This document shows positions 26,201 through 35,900 of a stretch of 43,345 bases of DNA, one piece after another. The DNA lies in NCBI GenBank assembly GCA_018830885.1, contig JAHJRI010000372.1, positions 1 to 43,345 of the forward strand. Reading direction: 5' to 3'. This DNA is from a bacterium. GTDB taxonomy: Bacteria > SAR324 > XYD2-FULL-50-16. The notes under the pieces are model-generated. The model did not search any database. It saw only the letters and a list, made by a program, of their open reading frames with translations, and was not told the DNA's origin. Every line of letters starts with the position of its first letter. The first letter of the stretch is position 1. Position numbers and translations under genes: made by a program.

Positions 26201-27570
26201 TCAACGACGGCAAGGACCAGATTCACCTAATGAACCAAAAAACCAATGAAAGAATCGAGCTGTTTGGCAACAGCAAGATCAAGCTGCTGCTGTCAAATAT
26301 GGGCCGGCTTTCAACCGAGTTCGTGGCCGCTACCATCCGGAGTGCCGGAATCAATGCCGAAGCGATGCCGCTCCCGGATGTGTATACACTCCAGCTGGCC
26401 AGAAACTACATGTCGGGCAAAGAGTGCCTGCCCTCACAACTGGTACTGGGCTCGACGCTTAAATACCTGTCGTCTGAGAAATATGACAAGGATATCACCT
26501 ACCTGGTTTTTGTGCCGACCACTACCGGTCCCTGCAGAACCGGGCAGTATTACATATTCTACGAAAACCTGTTCAAGGATCTCGAAATCGAGAACGTGTT
26601 GATCATGACCCTCGCTGCGGACAATTCATACAACGAACTCGGATCGGATTTTAATAAGAAAGTGTGGTGGGGAACCCTGATCGGGGACTACATGAAGGAT
26701 ATCGAGACCTCGCTGCGAGCCTGTGCGCTCGATCCGGAATCCGCGATTGCCCAGTATGACATCCTCTGGCAGGAACTGATCGATATCGCCGGGACCGATC
26801 ATGACAAGCTGCTGCCGGCCCTGGAAAAGGTTGCCGAAGAGATCGCTACCATCCCCCTGAAACGGCAGGTGGCAGACACCCCCAAAGTCCTGATCATCGG
26901 TGAAATATACGTCAGGCGGGACGATTTCGCCGTGGACGAGCTGATCCGGCTGTTCAGCCAGCGGGGCATTATCGCCAAAATCTCTCCGGTCGCAGAATGG
27001 TTATACTACTGCGATCACACGCGGAAACACGAACTGGCGAAGCGGTTAAAACTGCATTCGTGGTATCAGAAGCCCTTCTCGAAGGAACTCAGGGAACTGG
27101 TTTCCTGGAAAATCGAAGCTGCGTGGAAGCACCGGGTCGAAAATCAAATCAAGACGATCCTGGGAAAGACAGGTCTGATACCCGATGCACCGCACAATAT
27201 GGACGAGATCATGGGCAATGCGGACAGTCTTTTCGTGACCGACGAACTGCATTCTGAAATATCGGTGTCAAGTGGGGTGGCTGCCACGGCCATGTTTCAT
27301 GATTACTCCGGGGTCGTCAATATCTCGCCCTTCGCCTGTTTGATCGGTCGCGTCATCGAAGGGCTGATCACTCCGTGGGCCAGAGACAACAAGTATCCGG
27401 TGATGTCCGTGGAGATCGACGGCAATATCCTGCCGCCCAACATCGTCAACCGGCTGGAGATTTTCATGCTCAACGTGCTTCGCTTCAGGGACAATCCCGA
27501 GGCCTTCGAACTGGTGGAAAAACAGGATGCGGAGCAGGTTTCCCTCAGCCGCCAGATCATCAAGAACTGA
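23254..27570 (+). CDS. Giant 2-hydroxyacyl-CoA dehydratase activase/benzoyl-CoA reductase-type ATPase
   Basis: A 1438-residue multidomain protein. Two ASKHA ATPase domains of the BadF/BadG/BcrA/BcrD kind lie in tandem: LGINVGSSSVKVVL (residue 5) with Cys119 in CASGTG, and LGVDGGSTTTKVAL (near 300) with Cys429 in CSAGTG; these cysteines hold the bridging [4Fe-4S] cluster in known dimeric activases. Then comes a cysteine set CKQCENLC (591-598) and GGRC, a DUF2229 domain (about 655-1000) and a C-terminal part like dehydratase subunit HgdB (KECLPSQ, TGPCRTGQY). Such proteins couple ATP hydrolysis to low-potential electron transfer. No separate dehydratase or reductase subunits are nearby. It follows the LolA-like gene by 54 bases, so it probably shares that operon, which is an odd pairing. 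Confidence 0.85.
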   Translation: MGKTLGINVGSSSVKVVLVENKNIVLQKVMAHEGNFQETLRQILLDIHVPAGINTIVTGTSGRYLLQVNSVIESICIEAALKNSGYAVDAVVSLGGENFVVYTIDPDGKIISSHSGNKCASGTGEFFKQQLGRMDMTLADSLHLPEGCRVHPLSSRCSVFMKSDCTHKMNKGQATKGDIVLSLSDVMATKVVDFLKRAKIREGKVLLAGGVTRNPYITQFVTEKLPDVEFIVPEEASCFEAYGAALLAESSGSPLPELNHLFKPNKIDFGRYAKLKTAEDKVRYLHARRGLAQAGREYILGVDGGSTTTKVALIDMETDEIVASHYGRTHGDPVKALKKCLVEVKKQLQEAIGEETIKITLASTTGSSREILGVFLETPAVYNEIIAHAYGTTYFYEDVDTIFEIGGQDAKYVLLKNKVPIDYAMNEACSAGTGSFLEESAAGDLNIANASEIGDIAVLAESPLKFGEHCSAFINSDIRKAIQLGATREDITAGIVTSIVSNYLNRVVGNRTLGANILLQGGVAKNKAVPLAFAMLLDRTITVPPEPELLGCFGVGLLAKEKLARGLIEKSEFQIDTIINSDIIYKKVVTCKQCENLCPIQVMEVNGHRYMFGGRCDRYTNMRKKRKLDDTKIFNYIDVRDKLIFETHAPDPDSFIRKRDFVVGIPRAFSVYTLWPLYAWFFHELGIEVKLSKEICHDGIARTEGAYCFPAEIAHGAVQDIVNTNTDYIFVPHFRDLEGYEAHGHANFCPITQSLPYYIEKAFPEIDQDRFLNPIISFNYGTARAVEAFIEMGEQLGISRKEVVKAFEIGNEKQHEFWKHYREVGKEALAKARKSEQPVIALLGRPYNAFTKDANMGIPLKFTSRGFSIIPFDMLPFEDEKIFDNMYWYYGQQDMKASVMLKGEDNIFVTYISNFSCAPDSFILHYIKWIMGTKPFLILELDSHSADSGIDTRIEAFLDIIDGYRSGYTDDFRERYDNGLRFINDGKDQIHLMNQKTNERIELFGNSKIKLLLSNMGRLSTEFVAATIRSAGINAEAMPLPDVYTLQLARNYMSGKECLPSQLVLGSTLKYLSSEKYDKDITYLVFVPTTTGPCRTGQYYIFYENLFKDLEIENVLIMTLAADNSYNELGSDFNKKVWWGTLIGDYMKDIETSLRACALDPESAIAQYDILWQELIDIAGTDHDKLLPALEKVAEEIATIPLKRQVADTPKVLIIGEIYVRRDDFAVDELIRLFSQRGIIAKISPVAEWLYYCDHTRKHELAKRLKLHSWYQKPFSKELRELVSWKIEAAWKHRVENQIKTILGKTGLIPDAPHNMDEIMGNADSLFVTDELHSEISVSSGVAATAMFHDYSGVVNISPFACLIGRVIEGLITPWARDNKYPVMSVEIDGNILPPNIVNRLEIFMLNVLRFRDNPEAFELVEKQDAEQVSLSRQIIKN

Positions 27571-27675
27571 CCCGGACAGCCCGTTCCCGGTTCAATGGCG
27601 TCCTCACCATCGAGGATAGAGAACCGGAGGGAAAACCACGTTGGTACGCTGCCCCAGGGGGAAGAGCGGGCATTT

Positions 27676-28689
27676 TCAGAAGGGAGTCGTGGTTCCGGCC
27701 ACAGCAGGAAGATCCATGTCCCGCATGATTTCGACCAGTTGCCTGATTCTTGCTTCCGCTTCGGATCGGTCCGGCATCCGGATACCCGTCATGGGACAGG
27801 TTTTTCCCAGGGACTGATACTTTTCAATTCCCAGGGGCCGATATCTCAGTAACTGCACCTGAAGGACGGAATCCCCCAGTTCCTTCCGGATAAAGCGGGC
27901 GGTGGCCGTGATATTTTCCAGGCTGTCATTCAATCCGGGAACGACAGGAACCCGCGCCACCACCGGCATGTCCAGTTTGGCCAGCAGGCGGATATTGTCG
28001 TGAATCCGTGCGGTCGATCCCCCGGTAAACGTCCTGTGGTCCCGTTCGTTCATGGTTTTCAGATCGAAGATCATCAGGTCGATGAAGGGCGCCAGTTGCA
28101 GAATGCGCTGCCCCGGGACATTCAGGGCGCTCTCCACACAGGTGTGGATCCCTGCCTCCCTGCAGGCTTTCAGGCAGGCCTGCAGAAACCGCCACTGGAC
28201 AAATGCCTCACCGCCTGAAAAGGTAGCCCCGCCTCTGTCGCCGTAATAGCCCCTGTCTGCCAGCACCAGTTTCAGAACCTGCGAGACGGTCATGGGTTTT
28301 CCGTAAACCGACAAGGCCTCCGACGGACAGTTCTCGGCGCAGGCCAGGCAACCGTTGCAGACCTGGTGATTAATCCCGGCCAGCCTGCCATTCTCGATAA
28401 CAAAGGCTCCCTGGTCCACCAGCTCACAGACCGATTGACACTGCCCGCAAATGTCGGTTCCCAGACATCTGGCCGGATGAAACGCCACTTCGGGGGATGA
28501 CCGGATGCTTTCCGGATTGCTGCACCAGAGACATTCGAGGGTGCAGCCCTTGAGGAAGATCTCCGTCCGGATTCCGGGTCCGTCGTGAATGGTGAAGCGC
28601 TGAATATTAAAGACAATTCCCTCCAGCGTCCCGTTTTCCGACAGGGGTGAATTACTCAAAAGAGAGCTCTGTTCTGCCAATGATATCAT
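27676..28689 (-). CDS. Glycyl radical enzyme activating enzyme (radical SAM)
   Basis: A 337-residue radical SAM protein that would install the glycyl radical on the enzyme encoded just upstream. The SAM cluster motif CTLECLWC (CxxxCxxC, Cys49/53/56 from this start) is preceded by FTIHDGPGIRT, typical of the family. An inserted ferredoxin-like domain holds eight cysteines in two sets (about 75-88 and CNGCLACAENC at 111-121) for two more [4Fe-4S] clusters, as in activases of dehydratase-type GREs. GGEAFVQ replaces the usual GGEP/GGEA loop. The gene overlaps the end of the GRE gene. The ATG at 28689 is one choice; a TTG inside the overlap (TTGAGTAA) would give a shorter protein closer to typical length. 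Confidence 0.88.
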   Translation of the reverse strand: MISLAEQSSLLSNSPLSENGTLEGIVFNIQRFTIHDGPGIRTEIFLKGCTLECLWCSNPESIRSSPEVAFHPARCLGTDICGQCQSVCELVDQGAFVIENGRLAGINHQVCNGCLACAENCPSEALSVYGKPMTVSQVLKLVLADRGYYGDRGGATFSGGEAFVQWRFLQACLKACREAGIHTCVESALNVPGQRILQLAPFIDLMIFDLKTMNERDHRTFTGGSTARIHDNIRLLAKLDMPVVARVPVVPGLNDSLENITATARFIRKELGDSVLQVQLLRYRPLGIEKYQSLGKTCPMTGIRMPDRSEAEARIRQLVEIMRDMDLPAVAGTTTPF

Positions 28690-31186
28690 CCTGGAGCGGT
28701 TTTCCCAGATCAACAAAGGTGGCTGAATAGCCGGCAACCCTGACGACCAGACCTCTATAGTCGCCCGGGTTCTTCTGGGCGGCCAGCAGTGTTTCCCGGT
28801 CCACCACGTTGAACTGGCTGTGAAATCCCCCTTTTTTGAAATAGGTTTGAATCAGATTGATAAAGTTGGTTTCCCCGGTTTCGCCGGCGAGGGTGGCGGG
28901 GGTGAATTTCCAGTTCAGCAGCGTTCCGTTGCCTGCACGGCGGTGATCCAGTTTTGCCACGGAATTGGCCATGGCGGTGGGTCCCTGGGTATCATGGGAG
29001 CCCATCTGGGTATGCACCGGTCCCAGGCAGTCAGAAACCGGTTCCCCAGCTTTGCGCCCATCTGCCGACGCCCAGGTGGTCATTCCCAGACCGACATTGG
29101 ATGAGACGGAATAGATACCGGGGACATACTCCCCGTTCCTGGGATTGGGTTTTCCCTCAACGTGGGAACAGTAAGAGTCGAAAGCAAAACGGGCCAGGTC
29201 ATCGGCAACGTCATCATCATTTCCATAGTGGTGAACCTTTTGACTGTTGACCAGCGCGTACAGCGGCTCGAATCCCTCCCAGTCATTGCGCAGCGCCTGC
29301 AGAAATTCAGCGCCGCTGATTTTCTGTTCCTCGAAAACCAGCTGCCTGATGGCACTCAGGCTGTCCGCCACGGTGCCAATGCCCACCCCCTGGGGTCCGG
29401 TGAAATTGTAGCGGGCCCCGCCGGCGCTGACATCCATTCCTTTTTCAATACAGTCGTCGATGACCAGCGACAGGTACGGCAGGGGCTTGAGTTCCTGGTG
29501 GGCCCGGTCCATGATATCGGTCGTCTCAATCAGCAGATTCACCCAGTGCGCCATCTGGCGGTCAAACGCGGTTTTAACCGCTTCAAAACTGTCGAATTCA
29601 GCCAGGCTTCCGGTCCTGATACCCAGCTGGTTACCCACGGCGTTGCAGATGCCGTGCCGGTGACAGTCCGGCCCGCAGTTGAAGCATTGGCCGTTATTGA
29701 TGGCCAGTTCCAGAACCTTGACCATGTTGAAATAGGCGGAGTCGTGCCAGCCGTATTCCCGGCCGCCGATATCCGCCTCGACACAGCCGACGATGGCATA
29801 GTTTTTTGACTCTTCGAAGCTGCGACCGCGCTTTTGCAGGGCGTCAATCACCACCTCATCATTGAAAAGCTTCGGTTCGCCCAGTCCTTTCTTGATGGTT
29901 TGGGTCAGTTTTTTCCAGACACTGGCCGGGGTTTTCGGATGGACCCGGAAGGCATTCCAGGCCCCCAGGGTATACAGCCGGGGGATGGCATCCAGGAAAA
30001 AATGGGTGATGTCGTTGGTGGTGTCATTTCCTTCCAGGTCCTGGCCTCCCAGGGTGAAACAGCTCCCGCCCACATGCCGGCCTGCATTTGAAATCACCGT
30101 TGTCCAGTCCCTGATTTTCATCAATTCCTGCACCTTGATCAATGCCAGGTACACCAGTTCCCTTGCCTCTGCCTTTGTCAGACGGCCCTCGTCCAGATCC
30201 CGCCGGTAGTATGGATACATGTACTGGTCAAATCGACCATAGGAAATGGAATGGCCGTTGGATTCGATCAGGGTGATATGGCAGACAAAGTACCAGAGTT
30301 GAATCGCCTCATAAAACGTCCGTGGCGGCTGGGTGGAGATGGTCCGGCAGTTTTCTGCAATCTGCTGCAGTTCGGCTTTCCGCGTTGTATCCGCTTCACC
30401 GGTTGCCTTCTTTTCTGCCAGGTCGGCGTACCGCCTGATAAATCAGGTAACCGCATCGATGGTGAGCAGCTGGGACTGATAGAATGCCTGTCGGGTACTG
30501 AAATCGTCATCCGTTTCGGACAGTTCCGCCATCTTCCCCTCGACCCTTCGTTTCTGGCCGATCCAGCCCAGTTCAAAAATCCGCTCACAATTCGGAACGA
30601 CATGCCCGACACCGCCATACATATAGAGTGTTGCCAGATAGATCCCTTTGCCCAGGGAGGAGGTCCCGCTCTTCTGCGCCTCGTCGAGCTGTTCCAGAAT
30701 GCGATCCGACACAGTTCGGCCCTGCCAGTAAGCATGGAGTTTCCTGAGATCCTGTTTGACCTGTTCCGGGACCTGATACCGATCATGGGGCCGCTTTTCA
30801 AAGGGATTGTGCGCCAGTTCGTCCAGGATCCAGTTGATGGAAAACTCCGGAAAGACCGGCCCGTGCTTGGGACTGGCCCCGGCATGACCGACGATCAACT
30901 CGCCCTCAAGAATCTCAATGGAAATGTGATCAAGGATATGGGCCAGCACCTTTGCCCCTTTCAGCTGCTGAGCGTCATCCTCGAACTGACGGTCCGCCTC
31001 GGTCAGCAACATGGCCCGCTCGGTATTGATGGAAAACCGGTATTTCTTCAATTCCTTTCTCAGGTTCCGAATCCGTTCGGTTGGACGCATGCTTTCGTCA
31101 CCCGCATTGAAATGGTCATCCAGATACTGGTTTTCCTTTTCAACAAATTGATAGTCTGTGTTTTCCGTCATATTCCCTGTTGACAT
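28652..31186 (-). pseudogene. Glycyl radical enzyme (PFL2/HypD-like), full length but with one in-frame UGA
   Basis: Reading through one UGA gives a complete 844-position glycyl radical enzyme. Catalytic site GCVEAD (Cys about 468, Glu about 470) and radical site VRVAGYSATF (Gly about 819) are intact. GCVE followed by GREYGWHDSAYFN is the pattern of the dehydratase/C-S lyase branch (hydroxyproline dehydratase HypD, isethionate lyase), not of benzylsuccinate synthase or pyruvate formate-lyase. The stop is codon 248 (plus-strand 30443-30445) in DAVT-stop-FIRRYADLAEK, where relatives carry Arg, so CGA to TGA explains it. Start at 31186 is supported by GGGAG. The activase gene overlaps its 3' end, and putA (pyrroline-5-carboxylate oxidation) lies close by, favouring hydroxyproline as substrate. 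Confidence 0.82.
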
Positions 31187-31684
31187 GATGTGCTCCCGCT
31201 TTCAGAATTGATTTCCGTAAAAGGCATATACCGAACCCATTGAACCCAGCCCGTCCTGCCCATCCCTTTACCTAACACACCAACCCATCCAAAATCAACC
31301 CGGACAGCACCCGACCCGAGTTCACATCACATTTCACGACCAATCGCCCCCAAAGGAACGGGGTGAACCAAATATGTGCGGGTACCTGTAAGCGGAAAGA
31401 GGTTGTTTGCTCAGAAAAACTTGGAAGCCAGGGATGGATTCCAGGAGCTCCAAGGATGGATTCATGCATTTTTCTGAATAAATAGGTTATGATCACATAC
31501 CCACATGTTTTTGGTGCACCCAAGGAACGTTTTGCCTTGACAAAAACCAATGGCATGCATAAAGCTTATATTGGTTTAACCATTCTAATCGGCAGCTTAA
31601 TTTCCAGGGAAGGTTGTCCGATTTCAGGCCGTGTACCGGCAGGGATGCCGGGTTCTGGCAAAAACAGGGACAGACAGGGGGAAG
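31187..31684. other. Divergent intergenic region between the GRE operon and gntR
   Basis: No gene is supported. The region must carry the promoters of the GRE operon (leftward) and of gntR (rightward) and hosts repeat copy C at 31411-31477. I did not find a clear -35/-10 pair or a palindrome of GntR type. Confidence 0.4.
31411..31477. repeat. Palindromic repeat, family P copy C, inverted and diverged
   Basis: On the minus strand this reads ATGCATGAATCCATCC, then TTGGAGCTCCTGGAATCC and CCCTGGCTTCCA, clearly the core of copies A and B in opposite orientation. The arms here are TCAGAAAAA (31411-31419) and TTTTTCTGA (31469-31477). It sits between the divergent GRE and gntR genes, so it could affect their leaders. 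Confidence 0.6.
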
Positions 31685-32422
31685 ATGACGACGGAGATGT
31701 TTAGAAAAGCCAGGCAGAATCGGGTATTCCAGGATGTTGTAAAACAAATTGAAGACGTTATTCTGGATGGAAAGCTGATGACTGGCGAGAAACTTCCTTC
31801 CGAGCGAGAACTGGGAGAGTTGCTGGGGACCAGTCGGGGTACGCTGCGTGAAGCCCTGCGTATCGTCGAGCAGAAAGGTCTGATCGAAATCAAACTGGGT
31901 GTGAACGGGGGTGCCGTCGTCAAGGAGACTTCCTCGGAGCAGATGAGTGAAACTCTGGCGCTGCTGATCCGAACCCAGTCGGTTTCCCTGGAACACCTGG
32001 CCGAATTCAGGCAGGGGGTTGAAGGCAGCGTCGCCTCTCTGGCAGCGGAACGAATCACCACTGAAGAGATCAAAGAGCTCAGAACGCTGTTGCAAAAGGC
32101 GCGACAGTATTATGAACAGGGGACGTCCCAATGGAAGCCGTTTGTAAAGGTCGATGAGCAGATCCACATGGCCCTGGCCAGAATCTCCCACAACCCGATT
32201 TATGGGTTTATCATCGAAACCATCCATGACAATATCCAGCGCTACTACGACAAGTACCTCTCCGGAGGAGCGGAGGAACTCGAAGAAAACTACCGGGATC
32301 TGCAGCAGATCGTGGATGCGGTGTGCGGCAGAAAGGTGACGGAAGCAGGCGATCTCGCCAGGGAGCATGTCAGGAAATTCAGCCTGTACATGGACCGGAA
32401 GGCCAGGCAGAAAACCGGCTGA
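31685..32422 (+). CDS. FadR-subfamily GntR transcriptional regulator
   Basis: A 245-residue regulator. The N-terminal winged helix is clear (VVKQIEDVILDGKLMTGEKL, SERELGELLGTSRGTLREAL, EQKGLIEIK) and the C-terminal all-helical FCD ligand domain follows (EFRQGVEGSVASLAAERIT, FVKVDEQIHMALARISHN, AREHVRKF). FCD domains usually bind a small organic acid, often through a metal held by Asp and His residues, of which DEQIH and EHV are visible. It is divergent from the glycyl radical enzyme genes and upstream of putA, so it likely controls this catabolic block. The ATG at 31685 with GGGGGAAG directly upstream is preferred over a start at 31631. Confidence 0.87.
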   Translation: MTTEMFRKARQNRVFQDVVKQIEDVILDGKLMTGEKLPSERELGELLGTSRGTLREALRIVEQKGLIEIKLGVNGGAVVKETSSEQMSETLALLIRTQSVSLEHLAEFRQGVEGSVASLAAERITTEEIKELRTLLQKARQYYEQGTSQWKPFVKVDEQIHMALARISHNPIYGFIIETIHDNIQRYYDKYLSGGAEELEENYRDLQQIVDAVCGRKVTEAGDLAREHVRKFSLYMDRKARQKTG

Positions 32423-32940
32423 GGATTCAGGTAACGCGGGTTGGTATGAAAAACACTCACCACGGAGACACGGAGATCACGGCGGAAAAAAATGCTCAGC
32501 TGAGTGACTGAAAGAGGTTTCTACCAGACACGGATGCCTACCGAGACCTTTTCGCAGGCTTTGTTGTGCCCCGCCGGACAGGGTGGTTTTTATGGAAACA
32601 GGCAGCATGCGATCATCCCTTAAAGGTTTAACCATTATAATACCTGACCGGTTTGAACACCGGTCATCGGCAACGCATGTCAACCAGACGCAGGGAGCAG
32701 GGTGACCGGACCGCCTTTATCGATTCGGGAAACCGGGGACTTTGGCAGCGCACATACTGAACCGTTAAGGGCGCCTTGGTTAACTGGAACTCAGGCAGCA
32801 TCAAAGGGTTGGTGATTCAAGAACCCTGGCTGGACGCGTGTGTTTCTTGAAAGATCAACCCCTGGGTGCGGTAAGTTGGATAATATTCATTAATCAAGAT
32901 ACCCTTAAGTAAACCGATTCCATTCATACGGGAGATCATC
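32423..32940. other. Gap upstream of putA
   Basis: No gene is supported. It contains CACGGAGACACGGAG at about 32461-32475, a short motif common as a dispersed repeat in environmental bacterial genomes, a perfect 7-bp hairpin (GACCGGT 32646-32652 with ACCGGTC 32659-32665), and repeat copy F. The putA start follows GGGAGATCATC. Confidence 0.4.
32765..32908. repeat. Palindromic repeat, family P copy F
   Basis: About 144 bp with ends TTAAGGGC (32765) and CCCTTAA (to 32908), a diverged full-length sister of 12662-12801. Its core TTCAAGAACCCTGG … TGTTTCTTGAAA equals the arms of copies A and B in reverse complement, but it lacks their extra central hairpin. It ends only 32 bases before the putA start codon, so it lies within the putA leader. 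Confidence 0.65.
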
Positions 32941-35900
32941 ATGGGTAAACCGGATCTGTACCAGATTTCAAAAGAGGCCGCTGCACTGGCAGAAGCGTGG
33001 CAGTCAAGGGCGGATGAGCTGATGGTGAGAAACGAGCAGACTTTCCAGAATCAGATGTCAAGCCTGCTCCAACACCCCATCGACAAGGTGGTGTTGACGC
33101 AACTGATCGACCAGGCGTTTCGTTCGAGCAGCCATCATCGTGTTGCCGATCAGGTCATTTTTACCTTGCAGGACCGGGAGATTCCGGCGTTTTTCACGCA
33201 ATGGGAGCGGATTCTGGTGCGTCTGTTTCTGCGTTTCGGCCAGACTTTTGCCAATCTGTCGGTTCCCGGGATCGTCAGGAAGATGCGGGATTTCAGCAGC
33301 CAGGCCATTCTTCCGGGCGAGTCCGCACCCCTGTCACGTTACCTGAGAAAAAGGAAAGGGCAGGGTATCCGGATAAACGTCAATCAGCTGGGTGAAGCTG
33401 TCCTGGGAGAGGCGGAGTGTAAAACCCGACTGGACAGCTATATTCGTGATCTGGAAAACCCCGAGATTGAGTATATTTCGGTCAAAATATCGACCATCTA
33501 CTCGCAGATTCATTCCCTGGCGTTTCGCAGTACGGTTGAGACCCTGAAGGAACGGCTTTCGCTGCTGTACCGCACAGCCCGCCAAAACCGGTTTACCCGC
33601 AGCAATGGCGAACAAGTGCCAAAATTCGTAAACCTGGACATGGAGGAGTACCGGGACCTGGAGATTACCATGGCTGCATTCAGAGAGACCCTGGATTCCC
33701 CCGAGTTTAAGGACTATCAGGCGGGTATCGTGCTGCAGGCCTATCTGCCGGATTCCAGTGGCATCCAGAAACATCTGACCGAGTGGGCCATTCAAAGAGT
33801 CAACAGCGGGGGCAGTCCTGTCAAGCTGCGCATTGTCAAAGGCGCCAACATGGAGATGGAGATGGTGGACTCGGAGATCAACAACTGGCCCCTGGCGACT
33901 TACGACTGCAAAACCGATGTGGATGCCAACTATAAACGGATGGTGATTTACGGAATGGAGGAGGGGAATGTCAAGGCGGTTCACCTGGGGATCGCTTCGC
34001 ACAACCTGTTCGAACTGGCGTTTGCCTTTACGCTGGCCACCCGCCAAAAGGTGCTGCCATATATCGATTTTGAGATGCTGGAAGGCATGGCCGATCCCAT
34101 TCGCAGAGCCATCGCGGAACAGACCCGCGATGTGATTCTATATACACCGGTCGCCAGGAAGGCGCAGTTCATCAATGCCATCGCCTATCTGATTCGCCGG
34201 CTGGATGAAAACACGGCCCCGGACAATTTTCTCCGCTATGCACCGGGTCTGAAAACAGGAACCAAAGAGTGGTCTTTTCTGCAGAATCAGTTCTTCGAAT
34301 CCTGCGGTAAAATCAACACGGTGAAAAACACCCCCAACAGGACCCAGAACCGTCTGACTGAATCCTTTTCAGAAGCTGGGGGAACGCTTGTTGAGAATGA
34401 ATTCATCAATGAACCGGATACCGACTGGTCCCAGGCCGGAAACAGGGAATGGGTCCATCGGATTCGGGACAAATGGATGAAAAAACCAGGGGATTCTTCG
34501 GAGGAGATTCCCCTGGTGGTGGCGGGCAGGGAGATATTTGAGGACAGGACGATCGCGGAGGGGTTTGATCCCTCCCGGCATCCTGAATCCGTGATGGTAT
34601 CCCGGTTTCGGCTGGGCAATGCGGATGATGTGCGGAATGCGGTTGCCACTGCCCGGTCGGACCCGGATGGCTGGCGCTCGCTGAGCCACCGGCAGCGGCA
34701 CGAAATCCTGTCCAGTGTGGCCACGGAGCTGCGCAGGGGCCGAGGCGACCTGATTGGGGCCGCGGCTGCCGAGACCGGAAAAGTATTTACGGAGTCTGAT
34801 ATTGAGGTATCAGAGGCGGTGGATTTTGCGGAATTCTATCCTTACACGGTCAAACGGTTTCTCGATATTGAAACGATCGCCGGTGAAGGAAAAGGGGTGG
34901 GTCTGGTGATCTCTCCCTGGAATTTCCCCATCGCCATCCCCTGTGGCGGCATCGTTGCCAGCCTGGCGGCTGGCAACACGGTGATCTTTAAACCGGCCTC
35001 CGCCGCGGTTCTGGTGGCCTGGGAGCTCTGCAAACGGTTCTGGGCCGCCGGTGTTCCCAGGACAGTCCTGCAGTTCCTGCCCTGTCCGGGCTCCAGCATC
35101 GGGTCGGAACTGGTCAATCATCCCGGCATCGATTTTGTGATCCTGACGGGCGGGACAGAAACCGGGATGCAGATGCTGCAGCAGAGACCGGGTCTGTTCC
35201 TGGCTGCTGAAACCGGAGGCAAGAACGCAACCATTGTCACGGCCATGTCGGACCGGGATCAGGCCATCAAGAACGTGGTCATTTCAGCCTTTGGCAATGG
35301 GGGACAGAAGTGCAGCGCAACCTCACTCCTGATCCTAGAAAAGGAGGTGTATCACGATCCCAAATTCAGGAAACAGCTGGTGGATGCGGCACAAAGCTTC
35401 AGTACCGGTTCCGCGTGGCTCTTCAAAAACAAGATGGGCCCCCTGATCAAGCCGCCCTCCGGCCTATTGAAGCAGGCCCTGACCACGCTCGAACCCGGAG
35501 AAACATGGGCCCTGAAGCCTGAAATCGTGGATGATAACCCCCATATCTGGTCCCCCGGGATCAAATGGGATGTGACACCGGGCAGCGTGACCCACATGAC
35601 CGAGTTTTTCGGACCGGTGCTGGCCGTGATCTGTGCAGAAGACCTGCAACAGGCGATCGCCATCACCAACCAGACCGGATATGGGCTGACGTCCGGAATT
35701 GAAAGTCTGGATTCAAGGGAGATCCGGTTCTGGAAAGAGCGAATCGAAGCCGGGAACCTTTATATCAACAGGGGTACGACGGGTGCGATCACCCTGAGGC
35801 AGCCTTTCGGGGGGACCAAAAAATCGGCGATCGGTCCGGCGATCAAGGCGGGATCTCCCCACTATGTCACCCAGTTTATGGTGTTTTCAGATAGATCCCT

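Noticed and set aside
24859..26226. Long open frame (455 codons) on the minus strand inside the activase gene
   Set aside because: It mirrors the GC-rich codons of the real gene on the opposite strand, has no ribosome binding site and no motif.
30251..31183. Open frame of 310 codons on the plus strand
   Set aside because: Antisense to the glycyl radical enzyme N-terminus, which has known motifs and a good start.
28652..31186. Glycyl radical enzyme as benzylsuccinate or alkylsuccinate synthase
   Set aside because: The catalytic motif is GCVE with the WHDSAYFN block of the dehydratase/lyase branch, and no small subunit genes accompany it.
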